From NCBI GenBank assembly GCA_905221605.1, contig CAJNDS010002649.1, positions 189,001 to 253,000 on the forward strand: a stretch of DNA of 64,000 nucleotides, in the 5' to 3' direction. Numbering within the stretch: position 1 is the first letter of the stretch; each line of letters opens with the position of its first letter. The notes beneath the pieces were generated by a model. It made no database searches. It was not told the origin of the DNA and saw only the letters and a program-made list of their open reading frames with translations. A program made the translations under genes and the position numbers. Positions 11,201 through 29,321 of this stretch are shown here, in pieces. Source of the DNA: Symbiodinium natans (Eukaryota; Sar; Dinophyceae; Suessiales; Symbiodiniaceae).

Positions 11201-12240
11201 TTGGTGGAGCCTTGGAGCCTGCCAATTGGAGGTTGTGATACACTAGGGTCCCCTTATCGACACCCTCACCCCAAACAATCAACAAACCCTAAACCCTTAT
11301 ACATACATAAATATATATATATATACATGTCCATACATATACATATATTTATATATATAAAGGGGACCCTGGTCTAGAACAACCCCCTCTTGGATCTATC
11401 GGAGTCGGGCATCACGTACATGCTCTTCGAGCATGAGCTCTGCCCGGGCGGCACTTCAGCCAGAACTCAGACAACACGCTGCGGCCAGCATTACTCGCGG
11501 GCGCACAAGTCTGCCGGGCGTAGGTCGCCTTCCTCACTCATGCACATTGGCCTTCCAATGGATCTGCAGTTAAGATCTTAAGGGTTTACGGTTTTGGGTC
11601 TAGGGTTTAGGGTTTAAGGTTTAGTGTTTAGGGTTTAGGGGAGTCTTCAGTTTGGGCTCGTGCATCTTTGCTGCAACGCGTGAGAAGGGAGAGACCTTCC
11701 CCCAGCAAACTACACGTCTACCGGGTCTCTGCCCCATGGTCTCATCGACCGATCGAAAACAAAATCATGCACTAGCAGGTGCTGAGGGGGGAGCTCATTG
11801 GGTCCCTAAACCCTAAACCCTAGACCCTTTTTTGCGGCAGGGCTCTCTCAATTGAGAGAAACCCTCAACCCTAAACCCCAAACCCAAAACCCTCTACCGA
11901 AGTCAGGCCCGAAGGGCCTCCCCCCCGAAATTTCCCCGCACCTCGGCACATCGGCCCCGGCGCGGGAATTACCGTGCAAGCGGCCCGGGGGCGTCCCTAC
12001 GAACTCGACAAGGCAAGCTACGTCAAGCTAAGTGAATGCAAACATGTGCAGGGCAGGGGATGCTGAGGGCCAAATACATCACTTTTCGTAGTACATACTT
12101 CGCAAAGTCCAACTGCTCCTTACAATTTGACTATTTTTAACAATAAGTAGTATTTTGTGTGAATAACATCCATTTAATTCATTTAGCCACCAACCCCTTG
12201 GCCCACAGCTCTACAGCCTGTAGCTGTGGTAAGAAACATA
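8234..12240. other. 4-kb stretch without recognisable exons
   Basis: Holds telomere-like arrays at about 9216-9370 (CCCTAAA), 9997-10130 and 11598-11642 (TTTAGGG) and 11806-11895 (CCCTAAA), a (GA)n tract near 9137-9155 and an AT-rich repeat at 11305-11362. MITE-D-like sequence occurs around 9660-9765. No coding segment could be supported. Confidence 0.4.
11305..11362. repeat. AT-rich (TA)n/(ATAC)n microsatellite
   Basis: Alternating ATAT and ATACAT units over about 58 bp. Confidence 0.85.
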
Positions 12241-12325
12241 TTGGGATGCTCCCCCTTATACTAGCAGTCCTTAACGGGGATTTTGTACCCCCTGTTAGAA
12301 TCCCTATTGAGGACTGTGAGTAAAC
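12241..12325. mobile_element. MITE-A copy with decayed right end
   Basis: Starts TTGGGATGCTCCCCCTTATA, the MITE-A left terminus, and contains the internal AGGACTGTGAGT segment, but the closing inverted repeat is lost. Confidence 0.6.
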
Positions 12326-12456
12326 CCAAACTCGGACTGCTTAAACACCCTCCTTGTACAAGATTGTACAAGAACTACTTACGAAAACCTTCCATTCCTC
12401 CAAGCAAACCGCGTCAACACGAAGCCCATGCTTGGGCCTTCAACAATATGGAGCTT

Positions 12457-12540
12457 TACGGAAATAAGGGACCGTAGAATTCCCCTGTACTCAGGACCCC
12501 GAAAAGCTACCCCTGATTTCGAAAACCCCCATGGCCTATA
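12457..12540. mobile_element. MITE-D-like copy, degenerate
   Basis: Starts near TTACGGAAATAAGGGACC and ends CCCCTGATTTCGAAAACCCC, an imperfect version of the MITE-D termini at 60832-60935. Confidence 0.45.
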
Positions 12541-12841
12541 TAGGTCTTCATGAGTCTGTTCGGGATGCCCCCGGGAGGCCAGGCTAAACGAATTCAGAAC
12601 CTGACAGCGGCCGCACTTGGAATCCCCAAGCCAGGCGTCGACAAGCTCCAGTTGCCGGACTGCTTCATGACTTGACTGGAGTTTAGGGTTTGAGGTCTTA
12701 AGGGGTTTGCGGGTTCGGGGGGGCTCACTTTGATATTTCAAGTAGGGCAGAAGCATCGTCGTCAGACGGTTACAACAGCTCCTGTGGATTTTAAGGGCTT
12801 CGCGTTTAGGCGGCCTTACAACCCTAAGAGAATGCCAAGAA

Positions 12842-12925
12842 AACCTCACTAAACCCTGAACCCTCAACCCTAAACCCTATACCTTAAACCCTAAACCAGC
12901 CCTAAACCCTAAACCCTGAGACCCG
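12842..12925 (-). repeat. interstitial telomeric array, CCCTAAA orientation
   Basis: Degenerate CCCTAAA units; left arm of the capsule around exon 12991-13031. Confidence 0.9.
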
Positions 12926-12990
12926 ACAACCCGGAGCGCCGAAGTGCCCTCGGCTGGGGGATGCCACAAGAGGGGCCCCTGCGAACTCAC

Positions 12991-13031
12991 TGCTGGAGCT
13001 CCTCCTCCGTCTTGAAGGCTGCGCGTCGCGC
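12991..13031 (-). CDS. zinc-finger gene 2, 41-nt exon
   Basis: Acceptor TTGCAG|G, canonical donor GTGAGT. Reads ARRAAFKTEEELQ in phase 0, directly continuing the KKRRQK end of exon 13643-13724. Confidence 0.55.
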
Positions 13032-16000
13032 CTGCAAGCAGCTGCGGGTTTGGGGTTTAGGGTTTAGGGTTTAGGGTTTAGGGTTTAGGGTTTAGGGTTT
13101 AGGGTTTAGGGTTTAGGGTTTAGGGTTTAGGGTTTAGGGTTTAGGGTTTGGGTTTAGGGTTTAGGGTTTAGGGGCTAGGGTTTAGGGCTTAGGGTTTGGG
13201 GTTTAGGGCTTAGGGCTTAGGGCTTTGGGCTTATAGGGCTTAGAGCTTAGGGTTTAGGGTCTTGAAGGGTCTTGGGGGCTTTCTGTTCAGGGTATCGGCC
13301 CACCCTCTTGAAAGCCCCTTCTTAAAACCCCTGAAGCCTCAACCCCCCGTCTTCTTCCTGGATTGCCGGCTTCCTGTGGACTTCAGGGTCTGAGGCCTGA
13401 GCCGCAAACACGCCACTTAACTGCTTCACTCGACCCCATTAAACATGATGACTTCTCTTTGAGGCCCGCTTTTTTTTACATACTTAAAAAGAAGAATCCA
13501 ACCAACAAAAGCTTCATCATGCACTGAGAACGCCAAGGAAGATCAGCAAAATCGCAGGTAAGCCCCATTTGAGGCATCCATGCCGAGCGCACAATGACTT
13601 AACAAAGGGTGGGGTTTCGCAACAAAGCCCCGGCAAGAATGCCTTTTGACGCCGTTTCTTCTCCCCCCTGTCACAGAGGTGGCAGAAGTTGCACGTGGCG
13701 CCGTTCAAGCAGCCCTTCGCGTACCTAAGCAGGCACATAGATGGCAGGAACGAGAACTCAGCAACACAGCCCTGAGATGTTCCTCCCTCCGCTTCTTCGG
13801 GAGCCTGTTTGCCCAACACCACAAAGCTCTGCGATGCTGGGAAGCTGAGTCCTCACCAACACCCATCGCCCCAAACCCTCCGAAGCCTCCAGTACCTTTG
13901 GAAGTGTCAAAAGGCTTCATGCCCCCAAAAGAAACACGAGGAGCCCACCTGAAGTGTGGGTTGTAGGCACAAGTACCGGTACTTTTTTGGCCTATAAGGA
14001 CCTATAACCCTAACTGCCACTGAAAGCCTAAGCCTCTAAGGCGCAAGAACGCACAGGGCCGGCAGTCACCACTGAAGTGGCCTCCCCGGGTCAGGATCTC
14101 AGGGTTGTAGGGTTCGGGGTGTGGGGTTCAGTGGGTATGCCTCCTAACCATCCATCCAATATGTGTCCGTAGTTCAGCCGCAGCTTGACAGGTTTGCATG
14201 CAGTCTTCGGGGCCCAAGGGCTTTTCAGCAAGGCAAAATTACTTCAGGGGCCCCGAAAGTCGAGAATTTGAGGGTGGGAGATTGCGGGCTTCGGGCCTTG
14301 AGACTGGGGTGGCTTAAGGGTTTGGGAAATTTTAAACTGAGAACTTCAAGCTCACATCTGAATTGCACAAGCGCAGTTGCTGTTTAAAAGTCTTGGCACC
14401 AATTCGACACCTGCCTCTGAAATACCCTTCTCAGACGATAACCGTGCTTTGGCACACCCTTCATGCCTTCAACCATAAAAACCCACAACCCGAAACCCTG
14501 CTTCTGACGTAGCGGTCGCAAACTACACTTCCCTGTGTCGGCAACACGGGGAACAAAGGCTGACAGCTTCAAAATTTGTGTTGAAAACCAGGCTCTGGAT
14601 CTCTTTAGGGTTTCCGAGTTCTTCGCTGAAACACATGGGGGAATTCAGCTGTATGGGCTAGGATTGAGGGAACTTAGAGTGCAGTGTGGACACGCCCTGG
14701 GCACCTTGTGACCCAATGCTGGGCAACTCCGGCGCGGGCTCCCATGGCCGCTGCGCCTCCAATGGTTCGTGGGCTTTAGAGTTCGGGCTTTGGCGTTTAG
14801 GGTTTAGGGTTTAGCGTTTAGGGTTTAGGGTTTAGGGCTTAGGGTTTCGGGTTTCGGGTTTAGGGTTTAGGGGTTGGGGTTTGGGGTTTGGGGTTTGGGG
14901 TTTAGGGTTGAGGGTTTAGGGTTTACGGACTCTGCTGACTTGATCGCCGCATGGGCCTAATGCAGGGGTTAGAGCCTCCTTGTTATCTTATGATGGTCAA
15001 AGGCTGAAGACCCCAAAGATTTCTCTGGCAGCCTATCTTGCAGAGGCTTTTTCTGGTAACCCTAAACCCCAAACCCTAAACCCTAAACCCTAAACCCTAG
15101 ACCCCAAACCCTATGCCCTAAACCCGAGACCGTAAAACACGCGGAGCGCCTGCACGAAAGCATCGGCGGCATCTGGGGTGGGTGCAGACCAAGGCGCGCA
15201 CGGCGGAGGCTGGAGTCCTGGGTCTCCAGTCGGGCTTCTAGCTTTCCTTAATGGGAGATAGACCCTCTCCGTAAGGTCCCTCCCGGTTTAGGGTTTAGGG
15301 TTTAGGGTTTAGGGTTTAGGGTTTAGGGTTTAGGGTTTAGGGTTTAGGGTTTAGGGTTTAGGGTTTAGGGTTTAGGGTTTAGGGTTTAGGGTTCTCCGTA
15401 AGGTCCCTGTTTAAGAGAGCCAGAAGTGCATTAAGACACCGACTACAGTGGAAATATTCGAGGGGTGTAGGGTTTACGGCAATTGAGACTACCGCGCCTG
15501 AGCTAATCACGACAGGCTGCTACGATAAGGCCGAAAAGTGCTGCAGCTAAGGCGTGCAATAGGGGGGCATCCAAAATAAAGGGGCCATAATTTGCAGCGC
15601 CGCCCAATTGTACAATTTGATTAAGAACCACCCAAGACTAAGATAATCATCCCTATATTGCTCTTATAAAGAAGAATTTTCTTTTTCGTTTTTTTTGGGG
15701 GGGTCTTGAGCAAATAGTAGAAACGAGCGATGGTGCGAGCTGGGCAGCCGCAGTCTCCGGGAACTTTCCACTGGTCCGAGGAACCTTGCACCAGCAGCGG
15801 TGGGAACAAGTCTGGCTCTCCAATTCCAACCTTCTCTAAACTAGCCCCAACATCTAAGGGTAGTTTCATGGTCCCTACATAGGCGCCCCCCTTGTATACC
15901 CCTTATATACCCTATACAAATTAAGGGCCCGGGACCATATTAAGATATATTAAGGGCCCATGCAACTACCCTTAGACAACAGCCCTAAGCCCTGACAGTA

Positions 16001-16700
16001 GACCCTAGGAGGAAAACTGTGGAGTTCGACTCCTCGGGCTTGCAAGCAATTGAACCGCAAGCCTGAACTTCCTACTGTGCGAGGCTTGTGAGCGCCCTCC
16101 ATGCCCAACCAAACTCGACCCTCCCAACTACCCACCCCCTAAACCCTCAACCCTCAACCCTAAACCCTAAACCCTAAACCCCTGAGCTCCCCCCAAAGCT
16201 CTCCGTGCCTGAGACCGAGTCGGAGAGGGCACACTGGAGCTGGCTGGCCGAGGTGCTGAGGTCCTCCTTCTTGCAACCCACACTCCGCAGAGAGCTTCAG
16301 GCTTAAAGAGGGTTAGAGCCTGTAGGGTTTAGGGTTTAGGGTTTAGGGTTTAGGGATTAGGGATTAGGGTTTAGGGTTTAGTGTTGAGGGTTTAGGGTTT
16401 AGGGTTTAGGGGTTCAGGGCTTCATGATCGGGCTGGAACCAGGGGCCTTGAAGAGAATCATGTTGGGTGGAAAGATCGGAGGAAGAGGCTGCTGGGTCTT
16501 GGTCTTGAAGCCCCCTCTCACCCTCCCCCCCCCCCGCCCCCCCCGCCCCCCCCGCCCCTCAACCCTAAACCCTAAACCCCCAGCCGCAGCCACCTCAAGC
16601 AGCATGCGGCCGATGCTGCGCGCTGGGCACGACAGCGTTGGGCGCCCAAAAAGTGTGTCCTTAAGCAAGCACAAGAAGCCCACTGTTGCCTCTTGGACCC
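12991..16700 (-). CDS. CCCH zinc-finger gene 2 (multi-exon, span)
   Basis: Seven exons join in phase: 16594-16700, 16209-16263, 15150-15172, 14705-14756, 14045-14081, 13643-13724 and 12991-13031, with a likely earlier exon at 17064-17102. The product carries the dinoflagellate finger with GDCRPCAF, then GCLNG, then CNFCHLC, that is a C-x2-C...C...C-x2-C-x-H-x2-C-type cluster, followed by the basic tail EKKRRQK. It is probably an RNA- or nucleic-acid-binding protein (inference). Acceptors are mostly AG|G and donors mainly GC. The stop codon was not found and should lie left of 12991. The parallel gene at 19160-25986 has the same exon logic. Confidence 0.6.
13048..13262 (+). repeat. long interstitial telomeric array, TTTAGGG
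   Basis: About 215 bp, of which the first 100 bp are near-perfect TTTAGGG heptamers; it degenerates to the right (GGGCTTA, GGGTTTG variants). Confidence 0.95.
13643..13724 (-). CDS. zinc-finger gene 2, CCCH core exon
   Basis: Acceptor CTTAG|G, GC donor (AAAAG|GCATTC), 82 nt. Reads YAKGCLNGATCNFCHLC then DRGEKKRRQK: the second half of the finger plus a basic tail. Closest relative in the window is exon 19160-19270. Confidence 0.7.
14045..14081 (-). CDS. zinc-finger gene 2, 37-nt exon
   Basis: Acceptor GGGGAG|G, GC donor (TT|GCGCCT). Reads HFSGDCRPCAF, the first half of the finger. Phase 1 in and phase 2 out match the neighbouring exons exactly. Confidence 0.65.
14705..14756 (-). CDS. zinc-finger gene 2, 52-nt exon
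   Basis: Acceptor TTGGAG|G, GT donor (CACAAG|GTGCCC). Reads AQRPWEPAPELPSIGSQ, the proline-rich lead-in found before this finger (compare EPAPGSPELPSVGSK at 19947-20033). Confidence 0.6.
14790..14932 (+). repeat. interstitial telomeric array, TTTAGGG
   Basis: Mixed TTTAGGG and TTTGGGG units. Confidence 0.9.
15057..15125 (-). repeat. interstitial telomeric array, CCCTAAA
   Basis: Left arm of the capsule around exon 15150-15172. Confidence 0.9.
15150..15172 (-). CDS. zinc-finger gene 2, 23-nt micro-exon
   Basis: AG acceptor (ACCCCAG|AT) and GC donor (CAG|GCGCTC). Reads AADAFVQ; phase 1 in (GAT codon split) and phase 0 out fit its neighbours. Confidence 0.4.
15266..15408. repeat. telomeric array flanked by a 16-bp direct duplication
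   Basis: TCTCCGTAAGGTCCCT occurs at 15266-15281 and again at 15393-15408. Between the copies are CCCGG and about 15 perfect TTTAGGG units. The duplication looks like a target-site duplication or filled-in staggered break. Confidence 0.9.
16134..16185 (-). repeat. interstitial telomeric array, CCCTAAA
   Basis: Left arm of the capsule around exon 16209-16263. Confidence 0.85.
16209..16263 (-). CDS. zinc-finger gene 2, 55-nt exon
   Basis: Acceptor AAGGAG|G, GC donor (TCTCAG|GCACGG). Reads DLSTSASQLQCALSDSVS and ends phase 1, matching 15150-15172. The plus strand is also open here (LSVPETESERAHWSWLAE), so the strand rests on phase continuity and splice signals. Confidence 0.4.
16324..16415 (+). 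repeat. interstitial telomeric array, TTTAGGG
   Basis: TTTAGGG with GGGATTA variants. Confidence 0.9.
16594..16700 (-). CDS. zinc-finger gene 2, 107-nt exon
   Basis: Acceptor TTTGACAG|G, donor GAG|GTGGCT (or GC three bases on). Reads VQEATVGFLCLLKDTLF, then GRPTLSCPARSIGRMLLE. The RPxLSCPAxxIG motif recurs at 24830-24890 in the other zinc-finger gene. Confidence 0.5.
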
Positions 16701-17063
16701 CTGTCAAATAGAAAGCCCCCAAAGCCTCCGTTGGATCCCTAAGCAGCCACACCCTTTTCAACGGAGAAGTTTGGCCAAGACGACCTTGGGCGTGCGATGG
16801 GCCAAGGTAGTTCTACCTGCCATTGCCTGCTACTTGTCACGGTCTTCACAACTACCCATGAACTTTCAAAAAGCCGAGTGAAACAATCATTCCCCTAAGT
16901 CATAGCAGGACTCTCGTGCGAGGGAATCTTACTGAATGAAGATGAACCTGTGTGCTTTGATCTTCGAGATTCCATATACACATCATGATGCGCAATTACT
17001 TCGACTTGCCATATGACTGTATCATGAACTCCAAGCAGACGCTGCTAGGTACCGGGTGGCCGC

Positions 17064-17102
17064 CTGCGCCGGGCTGTTGACGTGGATGAACGTGTTCCGC
17101 AC
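17064..17102 (-). CDS. NTFIHV-motif exon (probable earlier exon of zinc-finger gene 2)
   Basis: Acceptor CGACAG|G, GC donor (CAG|GCGGCC). Reads VRNTFIHVNSPAQ. A near copy, VEVRNTFIHVASPGVE, lies at 25554-25600 upstream of the other zinc-finger gene. Its phase does not join directly to 16594-16700, so an exon may be missing between them. Confidence 0.45.
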
Positions 17103-17984
17103 CTGTCGGCGGCTAGGCCAGCACTGCTTTCAAATAGCTTCATCTCCAGGTGTGAACGAGCCATTTCAAAGATGAGCAGGCTCATCGTGATTTTGAGAGT
17201 TTGCGGTGCCTCAAGGAACATGACTTTGAGCACAAATCATGCTCACATATGGGAACTACAATGAGCAGTCAAGGTCATCGTGCTGAAAAGTACGGACTCG
17301 CAACTTCAAAAATGCTAGAGCAGCTTTCCTTACTACGGGTGAACGCCGACAACAAACTTGCGTTTTAATCTTGCACTTAAACACACACAAAGTTCATGAA
17401 CGCAGTGCGGTGTGAGCTGCTGTTGCTGACTTGTATGCGTTTAGTCGCGTGATACCCTTGCGCATTTTGCTTCGAGCTCCTCGTGATAGCCACCTAAAGC
17501 CAATGCGGAGCGCCTGGACGCAGTCCGGTGGGTAGGAAAGCAAGTCCTCGCAAAGGCTTGCAGTTCGGGCGCGCGTTTTTTTTTTTTTTCTAAGGGTTTA
17601 GGGGTTGGAATCCTAAACCCCTAGAACGTCAAGGCAAATCATAAATCCTCCTCGCCTTCTTAGTGTTCGTTTCTTTTTTGAGGGCGGGAGGAGGTACCGT
17701 TCCAAGGCTCAGAATCAGGGCATTGCGATGTCTGACTGCCCATTCTTCATAATACTTATTGCCCATACTGTTATACATTGAACAATGTAGGGTTCAGGCT
17801 TTAGGGTTTAGGGTTATACATGGAACATGCTGTATTTGTTCTGTATATCACACATTATGTGGCGTCCGGGTCTGTGTCTGGCACCACGATCTCCATCGGT
17901 GGAACAGGCCGGACCCGGTTCGAGGTCCGCGGCAGAAGCTTTGGCTGGTACCTGGTGTGTCTGGGCGCTTCAAGGCAGCTCTTG

Positions 17985-18080
17985 CGAAAATAGGGGTACC
18001 CTTTTGAAAGGTCCCTTTAAGGGGAGTCTATTCTATTTTGGGGTATAAAGGGGGGCACCCCTATTTGGGGAAGTACCCTT
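17985..18080. mobile_element. MITE-D copy
   Basis: AAAATAGGGGTACCC... to ...GGCACCCCTATTTGGGGAA: inverted termini around TCTATTCTATTTTGGGGTAT. The core TCTATTCTATTTGGGGTAT is shared with the copy at 25407-25490. Confidence 0.6.
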
Positions 18081-18792
18081 TTTGTGGCGGGGGGGGGTAT
18101 GTTTTTGGGTCGGACACAATCCCACCGACCAGTTGCGATCAAAGGCACATATCCAGGCGGGGTCAGCCTACTAGATCGCGAGGGACAATGGTACCGCCGA
18201 CTTACTGCCGTCACACTGAGCCCGGGGCAGGTGTTTTAGGATTTTGGGGACTTGGGATTTGGGGGTTTTGGGATGTTTTAGGGCAGTGTAGGGTCAAGGG
18301 AGCTTTGGCGGTGTCTTGGGAGGGTTCAGGGTAGAGGGCTGCGGGGGCACGTACAGTATGCCCAAGCCCTGAACCCCTTTGTTTAAACTCGAGCCGCGCG
18401 TTGGAACTTCCGGCCAGGAAACAGCGCACAAGCCCACCTAGGATGTCAGCGAGACCTTTGCTGGGGCTGGCCAGTCTGGAGACCTCCCCTTGGTTTAGGG
18501 TTTAGGGTTTAGATTTCGGGTTTGGGTTTAGGGTTTAGGATTTAGGGCTTAGGGCAAGTGGTTTGAGGGGGATGGGGAAAGGGAAAATGCGCATCTTAGT
18601 GGAACTTCTAGAGTTGAGGGCAGAGGCGGGGGGAGCCCCGCAGTCCGACAGGAAGCCTCCCAGACTGGCGCGTTCTTCCCAGCGTCTGTACGAATTGGCT
18701 ATGCACTCTAGTGCCGACTTGATTGCGAGCACCAATATAAGGCACACCGAGCGGGGCGTGGCATTCCTACAGGCTTTTTGCGGGAGTATTCT

Positions 18793-18848
18793 GGTAAACG
18801 TCTATAGGGACCATAAGGGACTGCCATTAGTGATTGTTCCGACCCCTA
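18793..18848. mobile_element. partial MITE-C
   Basis: Only the right part is present (GGGACCATAAGGGA ... TTGTTCCGACCCCTAT). Confidence 0.55.
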
Positions 18849-19048
18849 TGTTACGCCTTGCCGCGCCGGTATGGAACAGGGTGCCTGCTGCCACGTCAGG
18901 CAGCACTAAACGGCTTTAGGGGTCGAGGGCCCATGACGGCTGCATAAACTCTACGCCTTTGCCAAGGCCTGGGGCTTTTAACTGTTTGGGTCTGTCGGTT
19001 CTTCGTTCAGTCGCAGTCCTGGCGGGTGAGAACTGCCACAAGATCCTA

Positions 19049-19148
19049 CCCTAAGCCCTAAACCCTAAACCCTAAACCCGAAACCCTAACCCTAAACCCG
19101 AAACCCTAAACCCTAAACCCTAAACCCAAAACCCTAAACCCTAAACCT
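19049..19148 (-). repeat. interstitial telomeric array, CCCTAAA
   Basis: About 100 bp, abutting the stop-codon side of exon 19160-19270. Confidence 0.9.
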
Positions 19149-19159
19149 ACTTGCCAGCT

Positions 19160-25986
<6,827 letters not shown>

Positions 25987-26069
25987 CTGGGTAGGGAAAT
26001 TCGGGAAGTAGGGTGGGCAGCGGTCGAGTGTTTTTGTGAAAAAGTGTCCCTCAATCTCTAAATTCGCTC

Positions 26070-26145
26070 CTAAACCCTAAACCCTAAACCCTAAACCCTT
26101 TTCCTAACCCCTAAACCCTTTTTTCCTAAACCCTAAAAACCCTAA
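26070..26145 (-). repeat. interstitial telomeric array, CCCTAAA
   Basis: Units separated by CCCTTTTTTCC spacers. With 26270-26400 it brackets an island that may hold a micro-exon (ALEHLE, GC donor), not annotated separately. Confidence 0.85.
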
Positions 26146-26269
26146 CACAGGGGGATATAACCCCAACTACCTAGAACTGGAGGCGTCGCGGCTTCTTTGC
26201 AATGCTTAGCAAGCCTCGAGGTGCTCTAAGGCATCTGCGACCCAATAGCCTTGGGTTCCTGGAGTGTTT

Positions 26270-26400
26270 TAAGGTTCAGGGTTTAAGGGTTTAGGGTTTA
26301 GGGTTTTGGGTTTGGGGTCTATAGGGTTCAGGGTTCAGGGTTTAGGGTTCAGGGTTCAGGGTTTCGGGTTTAAGGTTTGGGGTTTGGGGTCTGGGGTTTG
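26270..26400 (+). repeat. degenerate telomeric array, TTTAGGG
   Basis: GGGTTTA, GGGTTCA and GGGTTTG variants. Confidence 0.85.
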
Positions 26401-28032
26401 GAGTTTGGGTTTGGGTGTAGGTTGGCTGCCATGACAGGGTCAAGCAATACATGGTTTCATATATCTGTATTGTGGCAGCCAGCTCTTGAGTCCCTTTTTA
26501 ACCCAGCAGCAAGAAGTCTCCTCTGCCCCCCCCCCATCGCCTCAAGACTTTTTCTTTCGCAGGCACTTTGGCAGATCCTGTGGTGCGGATGCCTTCTTCT
26601 GTTCGCGTATGTCAAGGAAGATCGGATCGGTCCCCAGATCTCAGTGTTGCCTTTCCTTTACATGGATTTCTCATGTACCACAGGGCCTGTGTGCATCTGC
26701 AGGGCATGCGATGGACAAAGCACCCAGTCAGATTCGCAGAACGGTCATATGATGTAAGGAAGATTCCTCAAGGAACCATATGGCACCTACTTCTCCTAGA
26801 AGAATTTTCCGATTTCTGAACCAGTGAGGGCTTACGAGTATATGGGATCCTTGCCATAGACCCCCAAATAGTAGGATTCCTTTTTAATACAAACCCCAGC
26901 AAGGTACCCCCAATTTCGGGAAAACCCCCCAAGTCAAGTCAAAAGGGCTGGCGACTTCTTTGGGTGCCAGGCTGCCTCCGTCTCACTCTCTGGCAGGGAG
27001 ATCTGCATCTTCGGGTTCGGGAAAGCTCGGCGCGTGCCGATGGGCGGGTGCCTCGGTACTTTGGAGGTTCAGGGCACTAACCCCAAAGAAACTGCACTTC
27101 TAAGTCCTCTAAGTAGGCTAGACGTAAACTTATAATTGGGGTTCGAAGTACCCATGAACCTGCAAGTGTGGCTTCAGGAGGCTTCTTTGTTCTGGGGTTT
27201 TGGGTTTTGCAGCCACTGGCAATCTACGCTGCCGCAATCCCGAATGCTTGAGCCCGACAATGCCCGGCGAAAGGGGATTGGGGTGCTGGAGTGTTGTTTA
27301 ATTATAGGAATTCAGGGTTCACGATTCAGGGTGCAGGCGTTCAGGGTTCAGGGTTTAGGGTTTACGGCTTAGGGCTTAGGATGGTTTAGGATTCAGGTGT
27401 TGGGCCCTCCTTCTCGCAGCAAAGGGGCGGCACCGCGCGGGTCGCGAGGTTCTGCTGGGCCGAGGTCGAGGTCGAGGAAGTAAAGCCTTGATGGCATCGG
27501 GTTTAGGGTTTAGGGTTTAGGGTTTAGGGTTTAGGGTTTGGGGTTTCGGGTTTCGGGTTTCGGGCTTTAGGGTTTAGGGCTTTAGGGTTTGGGGTTTAGG
27601 GTTTAGGGTTTCGGGGTAGACCGAACCTCTTATGTACAACCCACGCCCCAAATATGGCCACTCAACTACCCCCAATCGCCGTCTTGAAACCCTAAACCTC
27701 AGCCCCAAACCCACCCATGAAACACTATTCCCTCCACTCCCCCCCCCCCTAAACCCTAAACCCTAAACCCGAACCCTTGTTGGGCAAGGGACTTCGAGGC
27801 TGCCGGCAAACATGCAACTTCTGAAGCCTAAACCCCCACCCGAACACCCGCCCTCCCCGAAACACGAAGCAGCCACAAACCCCACACCCTAAACCCTAAA
27901 CCCTAAACCCTAAACCCTAAACCCTAAACCCTAAACCCTAAACCACAAACCCCGCACCCTGCAAGCCCAGCAGCAGCCGCTGTTGGCATCAAAGTCCAGC
28001 CTTCCAGCAGCGGGAGTCTTGGGCTCAGGGTA
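26401..28032. other. no firmly supported gene
   Basis: Holds MITE-D-like (26838-26930) and MITE-B (27057-27167) copies, a TTTAGGG array (27498-27615) and CCCTAAA arrays (27747-27775, 27886-27950). Open islands at 26997-27047 (EICIFGFGKARRVPM, plus) and 27420-27491 (either strand) look coding but could not be joined to anything. Confidence 0.35.
27057..27167. mobile_element. MITE-B copy
   Basis: TACTTTGGAGGTTCAGGGCA ... CCCATGAACCTGCAAGTG; internal ACTTATAATTGGGGTTC as in the 25106 copy. Confidence 0.7.
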
Positions 28033-28245
28033 TGAGGGGGTTGAGGGGGTTTAGGGGGTTTACGGGGTTTAGGGGGGTTTAGGGGTTTAGGGGGTTTGGG
28101 GGCTTTAGGGGGTTTAGGGGGTTTAGGGGGTTTTGGGGGGTTTAGGGGGTTTGGGGGGTTTAGGGGGTTTAGGGGGTTTGGGGGGTTTAGGGGGTTTAGG
28201 GGGTTTGGGGGTTTAGCGGGTTTAGGGGGTTTAGGGCTTAGGGCT
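28033..28245 (+). repeat. GGGGGTTTAG variant array
   Basis: About 210 bp of 8-10-bp units (GGGGGTTTA, GGGGGTTTG), a longer-unit relative of the telomere heptamer. Confidence 0.9.
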
Positions 28246-29321
28246 TTACTACCTCGATCCCCCCCCTTAGTAAGGCCTGAGGGGTACCCCAATGGGGAAC
28301 CTAATGGCTCTTACAGCGAGGGTGGAAGGTGCAGCTGCACATGCAAGCACCCGTTGCAACAACAAAAAAATCGGCACTCTATAACTTGAAAAAGACAACG
28401 CCCATTTGGGGATTTGAGGTTGAAGATGATGGGCAAGAAAGGGTACCGGGTTTAGGGTTTAGGGTTTAGGGTTTCGGGGGTTAGGGCCAGTTTAGGGTTT
28501 ACGGAAAGGGTACACCCTTTAAAACTCTGAAGGGCCGTCTACTTTGCTGCCCAAGGTGCCCGAGTGATGCCATGCCTTCCTCCAGGACCCTTCGGGCAGA
28601 GCTAGATCTGCCGCAAGTGTCCGGGACTTTTTGGGTATACAGCCCCCCTTGCTTGATCCAAGGAGGCTGCCGAAAACGCCCTCCATTTTACTGCTCATAC
28701 ACATCGAAGAACGGTGCCTCTCGTCTTGTTCCCCCTGCACTGCTTCTGCTGCAAGTCCGCAGGCGTTTTTCACACAGAGAGCTGCCTGACTCGCAGGTGT
28801 GGCCTGGCCTGGGGCAGCAGCTTCGGCCGTGCTCGGGTACCCCAGCCCAAACGAAGACCGATGCCACATACCCCGCATGCTGAAGGCAGTGCGCACACTG
28901 CTTCCAGCCGGCCGGCTTACGTGCGAGCATCCTAGTCCTAGAAGGAACGGGCCTGCCTGCCATAAGATGAAGACATTACACAGGAAGCCTCGTGCGGTAC
29001 ATTAGGAACAGCTGCAGGCTGGCCACCTGGCACATTACCGACTGCCTAGCTGGCTCATGAAAGCGCACGGGAGAGACGATGAGCTCAGCTTCTATGCTGT
29101 ACAACAGTTGAAACCATGGATGAAGCTGTCGGCTGGCCAGTTTGAATTTTGAACCACGAAAAGAACGGCACCATAGCCAAGCTGAAAGCACACTATGGCC
29201 TAAGATGAAAGGAAGTGCCCTGGCGACAGCGCGGCCCATGCGAAGCAAATTCACTGAGAGTCCTCGATGCTGATGACCAGATTTTCCTGATGCTTGGCTC
29301 TGACATGGCACCCATGAAAAC

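Larger units (their letters stand above)
17103..19048. other. intergenic or intronic, no supported exon
   Basis: Contains a MITE-D copy (17985-18080), a short TTTAGGG array (18493-18550) and a partial MITE-C (18793-18848). A plus-strand frame at 18563-18800 looks mildly coding but carries no motif. Confidence 0.35.
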
